47,169 nt of DNA, taken from positions 1 to 47,169 of the forward strand of contig JAIERG010000061.1 in NCBI GenBank assembly GCA_019747095.1, given 5' to 3'. The translations under genes and the position numbers were made by a program. Each line of letters starts with the position of its first letter. The stretch's first letter is position 1. This stretch comes from Caulobacteraceae bacterium. GTDB taxonomy: Bacteria; Pseudomonadota; Alphaproteobacteria; Caulobacterales; Caulobacteraceae. Below are positions 24,660-33,320 of this stretch, in pieces. The notes under the pieces are model-generated. The model searched no databases. It had not been told where the DNA came from and was given only the letters and a program-made list of their open reading frames with translations.

Positions 24660-25412
24660 TCAGCCCGGCAAGACCTCGGCGGAGAAGTCGGCCACGTCCT
24701 TGAGCAGGGCGGTCACCGCCGCGTCGATGATCCTTTGGCCCTTCTCCGGGCTGGCCTGCCCAGGATCGGAGCCGATGCGACCGTCAGGGAATCGGGCGCG
24801 GTAGTCCAGGGCGTCCCGGATGGGACCGTTCGGCGCGATCTTCGGCGAGTAGTCGGCCGTCTTGATGCGGTCCGGATAGGCGGCCTGCGTCACCGCGATC
24901 TCGGACGGGGTGGCGTGCATCCCGTGGCCGGTCGAGAAGATGGTGTTGCACAGGCCGTTCACGCCCGGCAGGTCCCACCAGTTCCGCAGCCTTAGCACAT
25001 AGGGGCAAGGTTCCTCGGCGAACGACCAGTCCGCGTAGAGTTCGGAGAAGGTCGCCTCGATGGTCGAGACATTCCCGCCGTGGCCGTTCAGGAAGTAGAT
25101 GCGCTCGAAGCCGTGGCGGCTGAGCGAGCTGACCCAGTCGCTGATCGCTGCCATGAAGGTCGAGGGCCGCAAGCTGATGGTGCCGGCGAACGCGAGGTGA
25201 TGCTGGGCCATGCCGATGTTGAAGGTCGGGGCGACGATCAGGCTGTCGTCGACCTTCTCGGCCGCGTGGGCGATGATTTCCGGGCACATCCAGTCGGTAC
25301 CGAGCAGGCCGGTGGGGCCGTGTTGCTCGTTGGAGCCAATGGGGACGACCACCGTCTTTGTGGACTTCAGACGGGCGTCGATCTCGGGCCAGGCGGAGAA
25401 GGCGATCAGCAT
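24660..25412 (-). CDS. Creatininase family amidohydrolase
   Basis: A 250-residue member of the creatininase/MftE fold. Metal ligands appear in VVVPIGSNEQHGPTG (Glu and His), LLGTDW (Asp), YFLNGHGGN (His) and a later TGHGMHATPSEIAV (Glu). These match binuclear-metal amidohydrolases that open creatinine, formamidopyrimidine or peptide-derived amides. No mycofactocin genes are present, so the substrate is open. The start at 25412 lacks a strong ribosome site; the frame continues to 25499 without a better start. It lies 23 bp from the phasin-like gene on the same strand. Confidence 0.88.
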   Translation of the reverse strand: MLIAFSAWPEIDARLKSTKTVVVPIGSNEQHGPTGLLGTDWMCPEIIAHAAEKVDDSLIVAPTFNIGMAQHHLAFAGTISLRPSTFMAAISDWVSSLSRHGFERIYFLNGHGGNVSTIEATFSELYADWSFAEEPCPYVLRLRNWWDLPGVNGLCNTIFSTGHGMHATPSEIAVTQAAYPDRIKTADYSPKIAPNGPIRDALDYRARFPDGRIGSDPGQASPEKGQRIIDAAVTALLKDVADFSAEVLPG

Positions 25413-25516
25413 GCGGAACTCTTGGGGATCGATGACAGGCCGCCTTCCTACGCCCGTCGGGCCCCTGGCGTCGATGGCGACTTGCGCCGGGCGATCCAAA
25501 CGGCATCTATCGCTCC

Positions 25517-26797
25517 GTGACCAGTCTCCCCGCCTCCATCGATGTCGCCGTGATCGGAGCGGGAGCCGCCGGTATCGGAGCGGCGCGGGCCCTCACGCAG
25601 GCGGGCGTTTCGGTTGTCCTGCTGGAGGCTCGGGAGCGGATCGGCGGGCGGGCGCATACGGTCGGGTGGCAAGGGCACGGGCTCGATCTCGGCTGCGGCT
25701 GGCTGCATTCGGCCGACGAGAACCCTTTGGCGGATCGGGTAGAGCCGCTGGGCCTGACGCTGGACAAGACCCGTCCCCCCTGGCGGACCCAGGCGTTCAA
25801 CCTGGGCCTGACACCGGCCGAGCAGCAGGCCTTCCGCGACGCCTTCGACGCCTTCGATGATCGTGTCTCCGAGGCCGCCCGGCGCGGCGAGGACCGACCG
25901 GCCGCTGACCTTTTCGTGCCCGGAGATCGCTGGAACGGGCGGATGGACGCCATCTCCGGTGCCCTGAACGGTGCGCGCTTCGCCGAGGTTTCGACGCTCG
26001 ACTACGACGCCTACCGCGACACCGGCGTGAACTGGCGAGTGGTCGAAGGCTATGGCGCGCTGGTCGAGCGGCTGGGGCAAGGGCTGCCAGTCGTTCGGGA
26101 CTGTGCGGTCCAGCGCATCGACCGGCGAAGGCCGACGCTGAAGATCGAGACGACGCGGGGTGTGGTCGAGGCCGCCGCCTGCATCCTGACCCTGCCGACC
26201 TCGGTGCTGGCAGCCGAGGGCGTGCGGTTCGATCCACCCTTGCCCGATCTGATCGAGGCAGCGGCGGGCGCGCCCCTGGGGCTGGCGTCAAAGCTGCACA
26301 TGGCGGTCCAGGGGGCCGAGGACTTTCCGCCGGACAGCCAGCTATGGGGCCGGACCGATACGGCCTCGACCGGCGGCTATCATCTGCGCCCATTCGGGCG
26401 GCCGATGATCGAGGGCTATTTCGGCGGCGACCTGGCCTGGGGGCTGGAGGCGGAGGGCGAGGCGGCCATGTTCGACTTCGCAGCCAGCGAACTGTCGGAT
26501 CTGCTGGGATCGAGCTTCAGGAAACGGCTAGCGCCCGTGTCGATGTCCATGTGGGGGGCCGATCCATGGTCGCTCGGTGCCTACTCTTACGTCCTTCCGG
26601 GTCAGGGCGACCTGGTGACCGGGGCTCGAGCGCGGCTGAGGCGACCGGCGGAGGACCGCATATTCGTCGCGGGTGAGGCGACCTCGCCGCATCTCTACGG
26701 CACGGCGCACGGGGCCTGGATGGAGGGCGAGCGCGCGGCGTCTCACGCGCTGGGACATCTCGGCATCGAAACTCGCTCGGTCGAGGTCAAGGCATGA
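25517..26797 (+). CDS. FAD-dependent amine oxidase
   Basis: A 426-residue flavin monoamine oxidase-type protein. The N-terminal dinucleotide fold is clear: VAVIGAGAAGIGAARAL near 10, then LLEARERIGGRAHT. The C-terminal FAD-binding segment reads VAGEATSPHLYGTAHGAWMEGERAA. No signal peptide is present. The substrate could be a polyamine or monoamine. The start is GTG at 25517, divergent from the creatininase-family gene (104 bp gap). Its stop overlaps nth by 4 bp. Confidence 0.9.
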   Translation: MTSLPASIDVAVIGAGAAGIGAARALTQAGVSVVLLEARERIGGRAHTVGWQGHGLDLGCGWLHSADENPLADRVEPLGLTLDKTRPPWRTQAFNLGLTPAEQQAFRDAFDAFDDRVSEAARRGEDRPAADLFVPGDRWNGRMDAISGALNGARFAEVSTLDYDAYRDTGVNWRVVEGYGALVERLGQGLPVVRDCAVQRIDRRRPTLKIETTRGVVEAAACILTLPTSVLAAEGVRFDPPLPDLIEAAAGAPLGLASKLHMAVQGAEDFPPDSQLWGRTDTASTGGYHLRPFGRPMIEGYFGGDLAWGLEAEGEAAMFDFAASELSDLLGSSFRKRLAPVSMSMWGADPWSLGAYSYVLPGQGDLVTGARARLRRPAEDRIFVAGEATSPHLYGTAHGAWMEGERAASHALGHLGIETRSVEVKA

Positions 26798-27576
26798 AGT
26801 CGCCCGCGTCCGCAGGCCCCAAGCAAGCCAAGAGCCGCAAGCCCGCGACCAAGCGAGCGGTAGTTCCGTCCGCTCGCAAGCCTGGCTCGGTGATGACCGG
26901 TGCGCCCGTGCCTGTCTTCGCCTGGCCGCCGGACGAAGACCGGGTCGAGCAGATTTTCGAACGTCTGTCCCGCATCATGCCTGAGCCAAAGACCGAGCTG
27001 CGTTTCCAGGATCCCTACACCCTGGTCGTTGCGGTCGCCCTGTCTGCGCAGGCGACGGATGTCTCGGTGAACAAGGCGACCGACAAACTGTTCGCAGCGG
27101 CCGCGACGCCCGAGGCGATGCTTGCGCTTGGCGAAGAAGGACTGGTGCCGTTCATCGCTTCGATCGGCCTTTATCGAAACAAGGCGAAGAACGTCATCGC
27201 GCTCAGCCGCATCATCATGGAGCAGCATGGCGGGGTCACGCCCCTGAATCGCGCTGATCTCCAGGCCTTGCCCGGCGTGGGGCGCAAGACCGCAAGCGTG
27301 GTGTTGAACGAACTCGGAATCGAGCCCGCTATCGCGGTCGACACCCACGTGTTTCGCGTCTCGCACCGGCTGGGTCTGGCCAATGCGTCAACCGCCGACA
27401 AGGTCGAGGACCAGTTGCATGCCGTCGTTCCGGAGGGCTTCCTCGCCAAGGCCCACCACTGGCTGATCCTGCACGGCCGCTACACCTGCACAGCGCGAAA
27501 GCCGAACTGTGCCGGATGCGCGATTTCCGATCTCTGCCCGTCAAGAGGCTTTCTGTTTGAGCCGCAGGGTGCCTAG
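26794..27576 (+). CDS. nth: Endonuclease III
   Basis: DNA glycosylase/AP-lyase for oxidised pyrimidines. 260 residues with a basic 35-residue N-terminal tail (KSRKPATKRAVV). The helix-hairpin-helix LPGVGRKTASVVL carries the catalytic Lys, and AVDTHVFRVSHRL carries the catalytic Asp. The [4Fe-4S] cluster ligands are in CTARKPNCAGCAISDLC. It overlaps the amine-oxidase gene by 4 bp and shares a CTAG stop overlap with the convergent ATP-grasp gene. Confidence 0.96.
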   Translation: MKSPASAGPKQAKSRKPATKRAVVPSARKPGSVMTGAPVPVFAWPPDEDRVEQIFERLSRIMPEPKTELRFQDPYTLVVAVALSAQATDVSVNKATDKLFAAAATPEAMLALGEEGLVPFIASIGLYRNKAKNVIALSRIIMEQHGGVTPLNRADLQALPGVGRKTASVVLNELGIEPAIAVDTHVFRVSHRLGLANASTADKVEDQLHAVVPEGFLAKAHHWLILHGRYTCTARKPNCAGCAISDLCPSRGFLFEPQGA

Positions 27577-28445
27577 GCTGCGGCCCGTGCGGCGGCCGCT
27601 TCGGCGAAGAGACGGCCCCGATCCGGTGCTTCGGACAGGTAGAAGTCAGGCTCGATCAACTCAGCCTCCATCAGAAGCCATCGGTCCTCGTGCTCGACCA
27701 TATCGATGCGGCCGTAGAGCAGGTCTTCGTCTATGGCCCCCAGCACTTGATCCGCTAGGGCCAGGGCGGCTGGAGGCGGTGCCTCAATCGTCCGGTACAG
27801 CCCTCCGAACTGCGACTGGATACGGAAGTCGCCGGGCGCGGCGGTCTTGAGCACTGCGTGGCTCAAGCGCCCGCCAAAGAAGAGCAGCGACAGTTCGCCA
27901 GTCGTGGCGAGGTCAGGAAGGAAGGGCTGGATCATGACCGAACCTTCAGGCGCGCCCGTCAAGGGCTGGCCACGCGAGACCTTCAGCGTCTTCCAGGCCC
28001 CGCCCGACACCGTCGGCTTGACGATGACCGTATCGGTTCCGAAGCGGTCGAAGGCGGCGTGCACCTCGGCATCTGTGACACCCATCGTCCAGACTGTCGG
28101 AGGAATTGGGACCCCCTGGTGCTCGAGACGACCGAGGTAGGTCTTGTCCGAGTTCCAGGCGAGAACCGAAGCAGGATTGGCGATCCTGACGCCTGCCTCG
28201 GCCCAGGTCCGTGTGGCCCGAAGCCAGTGCGAGTGGTTCTGGTGATAGCCCCAGGCCAGGAGCGGCAGAACGAGCGGGAACTCCAGTAACGCCGAAGCGT
28301 CTTCAGCGTGATCCGGCCATGCCGTGGGTCGAGCAGTCAGGCCCGAAAACGATAGGGCGGCCGCCAGCCGCTCGAGAACTCTTGGCCAGTGCGAACCATA
28401 GGTTCCGTCATCGGCAGCTGGGGTCAGGACGGCGACTTCAGTCAT
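27573..28445 (-). CDS. ATP-grasp protein (RimK/GshB-like)
   Basis: A 290-residue cytoplasmic ligase-like protein. The ATP-grasp fold is seen in LAWNSDKTYLGRLEHQG (about 109-125), VIVKPTVSGGAWKTLKV (about 157-173) and the metal-site block YGRIDMVEHEDRWLLMEAELIEPD (Glu/Asp, read in part). Proteins like this join a carboxylate to an amine or thiol, but the substrate cannot be read from sequence. The ATG at 28445 lies 79 bp from the divergent PfkB gene. It converges with nth, their stops sharing CTAG. Confidence 0.85.
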   Translation of the reverse strand: MTEVAVLTPAADDGTYGSHWPRVLERLAAALSFSGLTARPTAWPDHAEDASALLEFPLVLPLLAWGYHQNHSHWLRATRTWAEAGVRIANPASVLAWNSDKTYLGRLEHQGVPIPPTVWTMGVTDAEVHAAFDRFGTDTVIVKPTVSGGAWKTLKVSRGQPLTGAPEGSVMIQPFLPDLATTGELSLLFFGGRLSHAVLKTAAPGDFRIQSQFGGLYRTIEAPPPAALALADQVLGAIDEDLLYGRIDMVEHEDRWLLMEAELIEPDFYLSEAPDRGRLFAEAAAARAAA

Positions 28446-28524
28446 GGCGTGGGCCTTACAGCGTTCGGCGGCGTGGACAAGGCGGGGCTGGCGCGGGCGT
28501 CGTCCTGCGGCTAAGGGGCGCCGC

Positions 28525-29538
28525 ATGAACCAGAACACTCCGTCCTACGACATCTGCGCTGTCGGCAATGCCATCGTCGATGTTCTTGCGCCTTGTGAGC
28601 CCGCCTTCCTGACGGCTCAAGGCCTCGCTCCCGGCTCCATGTCCCTGGTTGATGAGGCCCAGAGCGCCGCGCTTTATGGCGCCATGGCGGCCGGTGTGGA
28701 GGCGTCCGGCGGATCGGCGGGCAATACCGTGGCTGGGGTTGGCTCATTCGGCGGTCGCGCGGCCTATCTTGGCAAGGTCGCCGATGACCAACTGGGCCAC
28801 GTCTTCACCCACGACATTCGCGCCGCCGGTGTGCATTTCGATACACCGCCGCTGGTCGACGGGGCTGGTACAGGTCGGTGCTTGATCAACGTCACGCCGG
28901 ATGGCCAGCGTACGATGAGCACATTCCTCGGGGCCGCGAACCAGCTGACGGTGGCCGATGTCGATGCGGACCTGATCGGCGACAGCGCCATCGTCTATCT
29001 CGAGGGCTACCTGTTCGATCCGGCTCCAGCGCGTGCCGCGTTTGAGGCGGCGGCGGAGGCGGCTCATGCGGCGGGCCGAAAGGTGGCGATCACCCTGTCC
29101 GACGCCTTTGTGGTCGGCCGCTGGCGAGATGAGCTGCTGACCTTTATCGAGGCCTCGGCGGACATCGTGCTCGCGAATGAGGCGGAACTTCTGGCGCTTT
29201 ATGAGACCGAGGACTTCGACGCGGCCACCGAGAAGCTGCCGGGGATCGTCGAGGTGGCCGCAGTGACGCGGGGCGAGCACGGCTCGGTCATCCTGAAAGG
29301 CGAGCAGCGGGTACGAATCCCGGCCTTCGCGGTAGATCGCGTGGTCGATACCACCGGCGCGGGCGATCAGTACGCGGCGGGCTTCCTGCTGGGGTTGGCG
29401 CGAGGTCTGTCGCTGGCCGATGCCGGCGCGCTGGGCTCACTGGCCGCGGCGGAAGTGATCGCCCACTGGGGCCCGCGCCCCATGACCTCGCTACACGAGC
29501 TGGCTGAACAGAAGGGCCTCAGGCTCCACGCCGCCTGA
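28525..29538 (+). CDS. PfkB-family kinase (adenosine kinase-like)
   Basis: A 337-residue sugar/nucleoside kinase. The N-terminus YDICAVGNAIVDVL, the glycine pair in GGSAGNTVAGVGSFGG, and the catalytic block VVDTTGAGDQYAAGFLLGLARG (Asp base, read in part) define the PfkB family. The presence of FDTPPLVDGAGTGRCLI and VTPDGQRTMSTFLGA matches bacterial adenosine kinase-like members. It would phosphorylate a nucleoside or sugar with ATP in the cytoplasm. Its 3' end overlaps the convergent Smr gene by 20 bp. Confidence 0.88.
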   Translation: MNQNTPSYDICAVGNAIVDVLAPCEPAFLTAQGLAPGSMSLVDEAQSAALYGAMAAGVEASGGSAGNTVAGVGSFGGRAAYLGKVADDQLGHVFTHDIRAAGVHFDTPPLVDGAGTGRCLINVTPDGQRTMSTFLGAANQLTVADVDADLIGDSAIVYLEGYLFDPAPARAAFEAAAEAAHAAGRKVAITLSDAFVVGRWRDELLTFIEASADIVLANEAELLALYETEDFDAATEKLPGIVEVAAVTRGEHGSVILKGEQRVRIPAFAVDRVVDTTGAGDQYAAGFLLGLARGLSLADAGALGSLAAAEVIAHWGPRPMTSLHELAEQKGLRLHAA

Positions 29539-30082
29539 GGGTGACGTAGAAGGCTCCGTCACCGCCGTGACGCCGGTGAGCCGAGGCGAACCCCGACACG
29601 ATCGAGCGCAGGGAGTGGGATTGTAGCCATTCCTGAATCGATGCGCGGATTACGCCGCCTCCTCTTCGACCCTGCCCCGTAATCACAAGGACGGCGCGCA
29701 GGCCGCGCGCATGGGCCCCCATGAGGAAGGCACGCAGCTGATCCTCGGCCTCGAAGCGGCCAAAGCCATGCAGATCGATCGTAGCCTCAATGGGATCCCG
29801 CTCTCGCGACAACCTGCGCTGACGCCGGGGTTCGAGCGCTTCAGGCATGCCATGCGCCGACGGCGCGCGGACAGGCTTTTCAGCCGGGGTCGTCGCTGAC
29901 AACTTCGACGCTGGCCGGGGGCGGCTGGCTGGCGCTTCAGACGGCGTGATCTCTGGCAGGGTCGGGGGTTCGGCGGCGATCCGCAGCGCTTTTCTGGTGC
30001 GCGCAGGCGTCACCGAGCCCGACACGCGGGCCCATAGCCGCCGGTCCTCGGCGGTGAGATCGGGCGGTGGGCGCCGGGCCAC
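29519..30082 (-). CDS. Smr domain protein
   Basis: A 187-residue protein. The first 95 residues are Pro/Ala/Arg-rich and probably disordered. The Smr (MutS2 C-terminal) domain follows: ATIDLHGFGRFEAEDQLRAF (LHG motif near 103), LRAVLVITGQGRRGGGVIR, and the end block GGDGAFYVTLRRR. Smr domains are nucleases or nucleic-acid binders. The stop region overlaps the convergent kinase gene by 20 bp. Confidence 0.9.
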   Translation of the reverse strand: MARRPPPDLTAEDRRLWARVSGSVTPARTRKALRIAAEPPTLPEITPSEAPASRPRPASKLSATTPAEKPVRAPSAHGMPEALEPRRQRRLSRERDPIEATIDLHGFGRFEAEDQLRAFLMGAHARGLRAVLVITGQGRRGGGVIRASIQEWLQSHSLRSIVSGFASAHRRHGGDGAFYVTLRRRGA

Positions 30083-30086
30083 GCCG

Positions 30087-30326
30087 TCAGGTCTCGTCGT
30101 CGAGGATGTCTGGCTCCGGTGGGCCAGGCTCGTAGGTCAAAAGGTCACCCGGCTGGCAATCCAGCTCGCGGCACAGCGCATAGAGGGTTGTGAAGCGTAC
30201 CGCGCGAGCCTTGCCGGTCTTGAGGATCGACAGATTGGCCACCGTCACGCCGACCCGGTCCGCAAGCTCGGTCAGCGACATTCGCCGCTCGACCAGAAGC
30301 CGGTCCAATTGCACCTTGATCGCCAT
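30087..30326 (-). CDS. Xre-family HTH regulator (79 aa)
   Basis: A compact helix-turn-helix protein: VQLDRLLVERRMSLTELAD, then VGVTVANLSILKTGKA (recognition helix), RFTTLYALCRELDCQPGDLL, and an acidic tail EPDILDDET. It matches the small YozG-like group of Xre regulators. It lies 19 bp after the membrane protein gene on the same strand, a pairing common for DUF2975 proteins, so it may control or act with that gene. Confidence 0.9.
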   Translation of the reverse strand: MAIKVQLDRLLVERRMSLTELADRVGVTVANLSILKTGKARAVRFTTLYALCRELDCQPGDLLTYEPGPPEPDILDDET

Positions 30327-30345
30327 TACAGCGTTCCTCCCGCGC

Positions 30346-30972
30346 TCATATCGTCAACTCCGCCTCGCGCCGGAGCCTGGCACCCTCGCGAAAGACTTCC
30401 GCCAAGACGAACACCACGAGGACCGAAAAGATCGGCGTGAGGAGCTCCCCGAATCCCTGGGGCTCCATGACCCCGGGTGCGAGGCGTGAGGCCACGAGCC
30501 CTTGCGCGACCCAGACACCCCCGGTGACGACCGCCAGGATGATGCCAACCTCGCGCAGCCGACGGACATTGTCCGGTTGGAAGGGGTCGCCGATGGTGAG
30601 GGTCCTGAAGATCAGCCTGAGATTCCTCAGGATCATCAGGAAACCGCCGAAGTAGGACGTGAGGGCTCCGACGCCGAACAGAAGCAGGGGTCGCGTCAAT
30701 GGTTGCTGGCGCCCGCCCGCGTCATTCGACACGGTGATGTTCAGATTAGCGATGGGGATGAAGATCGAGGCGAGAAAAAGCAGGAGCAGGATCGCCGTGA
30801 TGACCATCAAGAGCACGTAGGTTACGTCCAGCGCGATCTTCAACAGGCTGGAGACGGAACCGGGACCCAGTGTTCGGAAGGGCAGATTGATGCCGATACG
30901 TGGCAACCCGGGCAGACGTGGAAAGCGTCGCGCGGCATTCTGTCGTTCTGCGGGTGGCCGGTCTGTGGTCAT
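30346..30972 (-). CDS. DUF2975 membrane protein
   Basis: A 208-residue inner-membrane protein with about four helices (VTYVLLMVITAILLLLFLAS, PLLLFGVGALTSYFGGFLMI, IILAVVTGGVWVAQGLV, FSVLVVFVLAEVF). The segment GDPFQPDNVRRLREVG between helices two and three is the family hallmark. The pairing with a small Xre regulator just downstream supports the DUF2975 call. The function is not known. Confidence 0.82.
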   Translation of the reverse strand: MTTDRPPAERQNAARRFPRLPGLPRIGINLPFRTLGPGSVSSLLKIALDVTYVLLMVITAILLLLFLASIFIPIANLNITVSNDAGGRQQPLTRPLLLFGVGALTSYFGGFLMILRNLRLIFRTLTIGDPFQPDNVRRLREVGIILAVVTGGVWVAQGLVASRLAPGVMEPQGFGELLTPIFSVLVVFVLAEVFREGARLRREAELTI

Positions 30973-31200
30973 CGGCGATCTCTCGCCGGAGATCAGGCCG
31001 CGATGGCCGCGCGGGGTCCGGCGAACCCCGACGCGGCTCTATACATCGCGTTCCTGGTCAATGGTCAAAACGCCTTGTTTGATTGTCGTCGCTGTTCGGC
31101 ATTCAAGCCGGATAGTCAGCGCGGCAGGAGGGAAAGGGTAATTCCTCGCGAAGTCGCCCTATTTGCGGGCAAGACCGTTGCGGGCGAGTCTATCCCTTCC

Positions 31201-31317
31201 TTAGAAGGCCTGAACTAAGATGGAGACCAGCGCGGTCGGCAGCGCGGCCAGCAGGGCACCATTGACGAGGAAGGTGCCGACCTTGTCGAGCATCAGCGAG
31301 GCGTTCAGGGTGGACAT
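31201..31317 (-). CDS. Small membrane peptide (38 aa)
   Basis: ATG at 31317 with AAGGA eight bases upstream. The product is MSTLNASLMLDKVGTF, then a hydrophobic segment (LVNGALLAALPTALVSIL) and VQAF, enough for one membrane helix. The good ribosome site and the empty surroundings suggest a real gene. Possible roles include a regulatory micropeptide; a toxin-like role is only a guess. It lies between the DUF2975 gene and rdgB. Confidence 0.5.
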   Translation of the reverse strand: MSTLNASLMLDKVGTFLVNGALLAALPTALVSILVQAF

Positions 31318-31465
31318 CGTGTTTTTCCTTCGATCCTGAGTTCGGGTCATTTGTTGCCCGAGTTGTCTACCACGTGGGTTCGATTTGCTCGCTTCGGCCA
31401 AACCGGGGAACGTTGTGGCCTCCGTTCTTGAAAACATAGATAGGCCGTGCGGATCAGGTTTGCAC

Positions 31466-31492
31466 GTTACATATCGTTTAACGATATTAAAC
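31466..31492. promoter_or_regulatory. 27-bp palindrome upstream of rdgB
   Basis: The centre ATATCGTT-T-AACGATAT (31471-31487) is a perfect inverted repeat; arms extend to 13 bp with two mismatches. It lies 36 bp upstream of the rdgB start and in the leader side of the small membrane peptide gene. It stands out in an unusually AT-rich stretch and looks like an operator for a dimeric regulator. The regulator is not identified. Confidence 0.5.
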
Positions 31493-31527
31493 TTCGGCAA
31501 TGGAATGTTTCCGGATCAGGAGCGAAT

Positions 31528-32133
31528 GTGAACTTCAAGCTTATCAAGGGGATGCGGCTGGTCGTGGCCACCCACAACCCTGGCAAGGCCCGCGAAATTC
31601 ACGCGCTGCTGGACGGACATTACGTCGTCGTCACGGCGAGCGAGTTGAATTTGCCCGAACCGGCCGAAACGGAGACCACTTTCGTCGGCAACGCCATGCT
31701 CAAGGCGCGACATGCTGCTCAAGCTTCGGGAGAGGTGTGCCTCGCTGACGACTCGGGTCTGTCAGTCGCCGCGCTTGACGGCGCGCCGGGCATTTATTCC
31801 GCGCGATGGGGCGGACCGGACAAGGATTTCGGCATCGCCATGAGGAAGATCGAAGACAGGCTTGAGGATCTGGGGGCCTCGGATCGCTCCGCCTTTTTCA
31901 CTTCTGCTCTTGCCGTAGCGTGGCCGGATGGTCCCTGCGTGGTCGTCGAAGGCCGGATCGATGGCCGGCTGACCTTTCCGCCGCGCGGAGACCGGGGCTT
32001 TGGCTACGATCCGATCTTTGTCCCGGACGGCCGCGATCAGACATTCGGAGAAATGGACCCGATCGAGAAAGATTCCATGAGCCATCGCGCCATTGCCTTC
32101 CGCAAGCTGAAGGCCGCCCTCATTGATGGATGA
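31528..32133 (+). CDS. rdgB: XTP/dITP diphosphatase (RdgB/HAM1)
   Basis: House-cleaning pyrophosphatase that removes inosine and xanthosine triphosphates. 201 residues, normal for the family. Motifs: VVATHNPGKAREI at the start, FVGNAMLKARHAA, ADDSGLSVAALDGAPGIYSA, and RGFGYDPIFVPDG. I chose the GTG at 31528 because AGGAG lies five bases before it; the ATG at 31552 has AAGGGG directly against it. hemW overlaps its end by 8 bp. Confidence 0.96.
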   Translation: MNFKLIKGMRLVVATHNPGKAREIHALLDGHYVVVTASELNLPEPAETETTFVGNAMLKARHAAQASGEVCLADDSGLSVAALDGAPGIYSARWGGPDKDFGIAMRKIEDRLEDLGASDRSAFFTSALAVAWPDGPCVVVEGRIDGRLTFPPRGDRGFGYDPIFVPDGRDQTFGEMDPIEKDSMSHRAIAFRKLKAALIDG

Positions 32134-33277
32134 TCGGCCAGGCGGTGTCGCCGTCTATGTTCACTGGCCCTACTGCGCCCGCATCTGCCCCTACTGCGAC
32201 TTCAACGTGGTCAAGGACCGGGGCTGGCGTGAAGAGCAGGCAGTCCTGGTTCAGGCGATCCTGACCGACCTGGAGGCCCAAGGCGCGCGGCTCGGTCCCC
32301 GACCTCTGGCTTCGATCTTCTTCGGTGGAGGAACGCCGTCTCTCATGCGGCCCGACGATGTGGCGTCTGTGATTTCTGCGGCTCAGCGGTCGTTTTCTCA
32401 AGCAGGCCCGGTCGAAGTCACTCTTGAGGCCAATCCAACCGACGCTGAGGCTGCCCATTTCGCGGCTCTGGCCAATGCGGGCGTCAATCGCCTGTCCCTT
32501 GGTGTCCAGTCCCTGGATGACCGCGAGCTGGCCTTCCTCGGCCGCAACCATTCCGCCGACGAGGCGCGGCGAGCCATCGAGGTGGCTGGAAAGACCTTCG
32601 AGCGCCTGTCCATCGATCTGATTTACGCACTACCAGGCCAAACGGTCGAAGCCTGGCAGAGCGCACTGGACGAAGCCGTGAAGCTCGGATTCGAGCACAT
32701 CTCGCCCTATCAGCTTACGGTCGAGCCAGAGACTGCCTTCGGCCGAGCCTTTGAACGCGGCATGCTTCATGTCCCGGATGAAGACCAGGCGGCTGATCTT
32801 TTCGAGGCGACCCAGGCAATTCTGGAGGAGTCTGGGTTCGAGGCCTATGAGGTCTCGAACCATGCCCGGGCCTCTGCCGCACGCTCCGCGCACAATCTGC
32901 ATGTCTGGCGGGGTGGCGACTACGTCGGGGTCGGTCCGGGTGCGCATGGCCGACTGACTGAACGGGGCGCGAGAGTTTCGACCTTGGCCCATCGCCGGAT
33001 CGCGGACTACGTGGTGGGTGTGGCATCGGGTCAGCCTTGGTCGGAAACACGACGTTTCCCGCCTCGGGAGGCTGCAGAGGAGCGGCTGCTCCTGGGCCTC
33101 AGGACGACCGAGGGCGTTCCCGGGGTCATGATGGATGCCCTGGACCTGACCCCGGAGAGTGCGCCGATGGCCGGGCTTTTGGAGGAAGGCTTCGTGACCT
33201 TGCAGGGGGGACGGCTCGCAGTAACCGCAAGGGGGCGGCCGTTGCTCGACGCCGTGCTGAAGAGGTTGCTCGTCTGA
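32126..33277 (+). CDS. hemW: Radical SAM protein HemW
   Basis: Heme chaperone-type radical SAM enzyme, 383 residues from ATG 32126. The cluster motif is CARICPYCDF (CX3CX2C) with no fourth Cys, so it is HemW rather than the oxidase HemN. Further motifs: FFGGGTPSL near 66, VTLEANPTD, GVNRLSLGVQS, LGRNHSADEA, IDLIYALPGQT and the C-terminal HemN_C domain. It overlaps rdgB by 8 bp. Confidence 0.93.
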   Translation: MDDRPGGVAVYVHWPYCARICPYCDFNVVKDRGWREEQAVLVQAILTDLEAQGARLGPRPLASIFFGGGTPSLMRPDDVASVISAAQRSFSQAGPVEVTLEANPTDAEAAHFAALANAGVNRLSLGVQSLDDRELAFLGRNHSADEARRAIEVAGKTFERLSIDLIYALPGQTVEAWQSALDEAVKLGFEHISPYQLTVEPETAFGRAFERGMLHVPDEDQAADLFEATQAILEESGFEAYEVSNHARASAARSAHNLHVWRGGDYVGVGPGAHGRLTERGARVSTLAHRRIADYVVGVASGQPWSETRRFPPREAAEERLLLGLRTTEGVPGVMMDALDLTPESAPMAGLLEEGFVTLQGGRLAVTARGRPLLDAVLKRLLV

Positions 33278-33320
33278 GGTCCAGCTTGCTCCGCAGTGTC
33301 CGCGCTGGCACGGTCCGGCG

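Noticed and set aside
32126-33277. Oxygen-independent coproporphyrinogen oxidase HemN
   Set aside because: The cluster motif has three cysteines (CX3CX2C followed by DF) and lacks the fourth Cys of HemN, so HemW is the better call.
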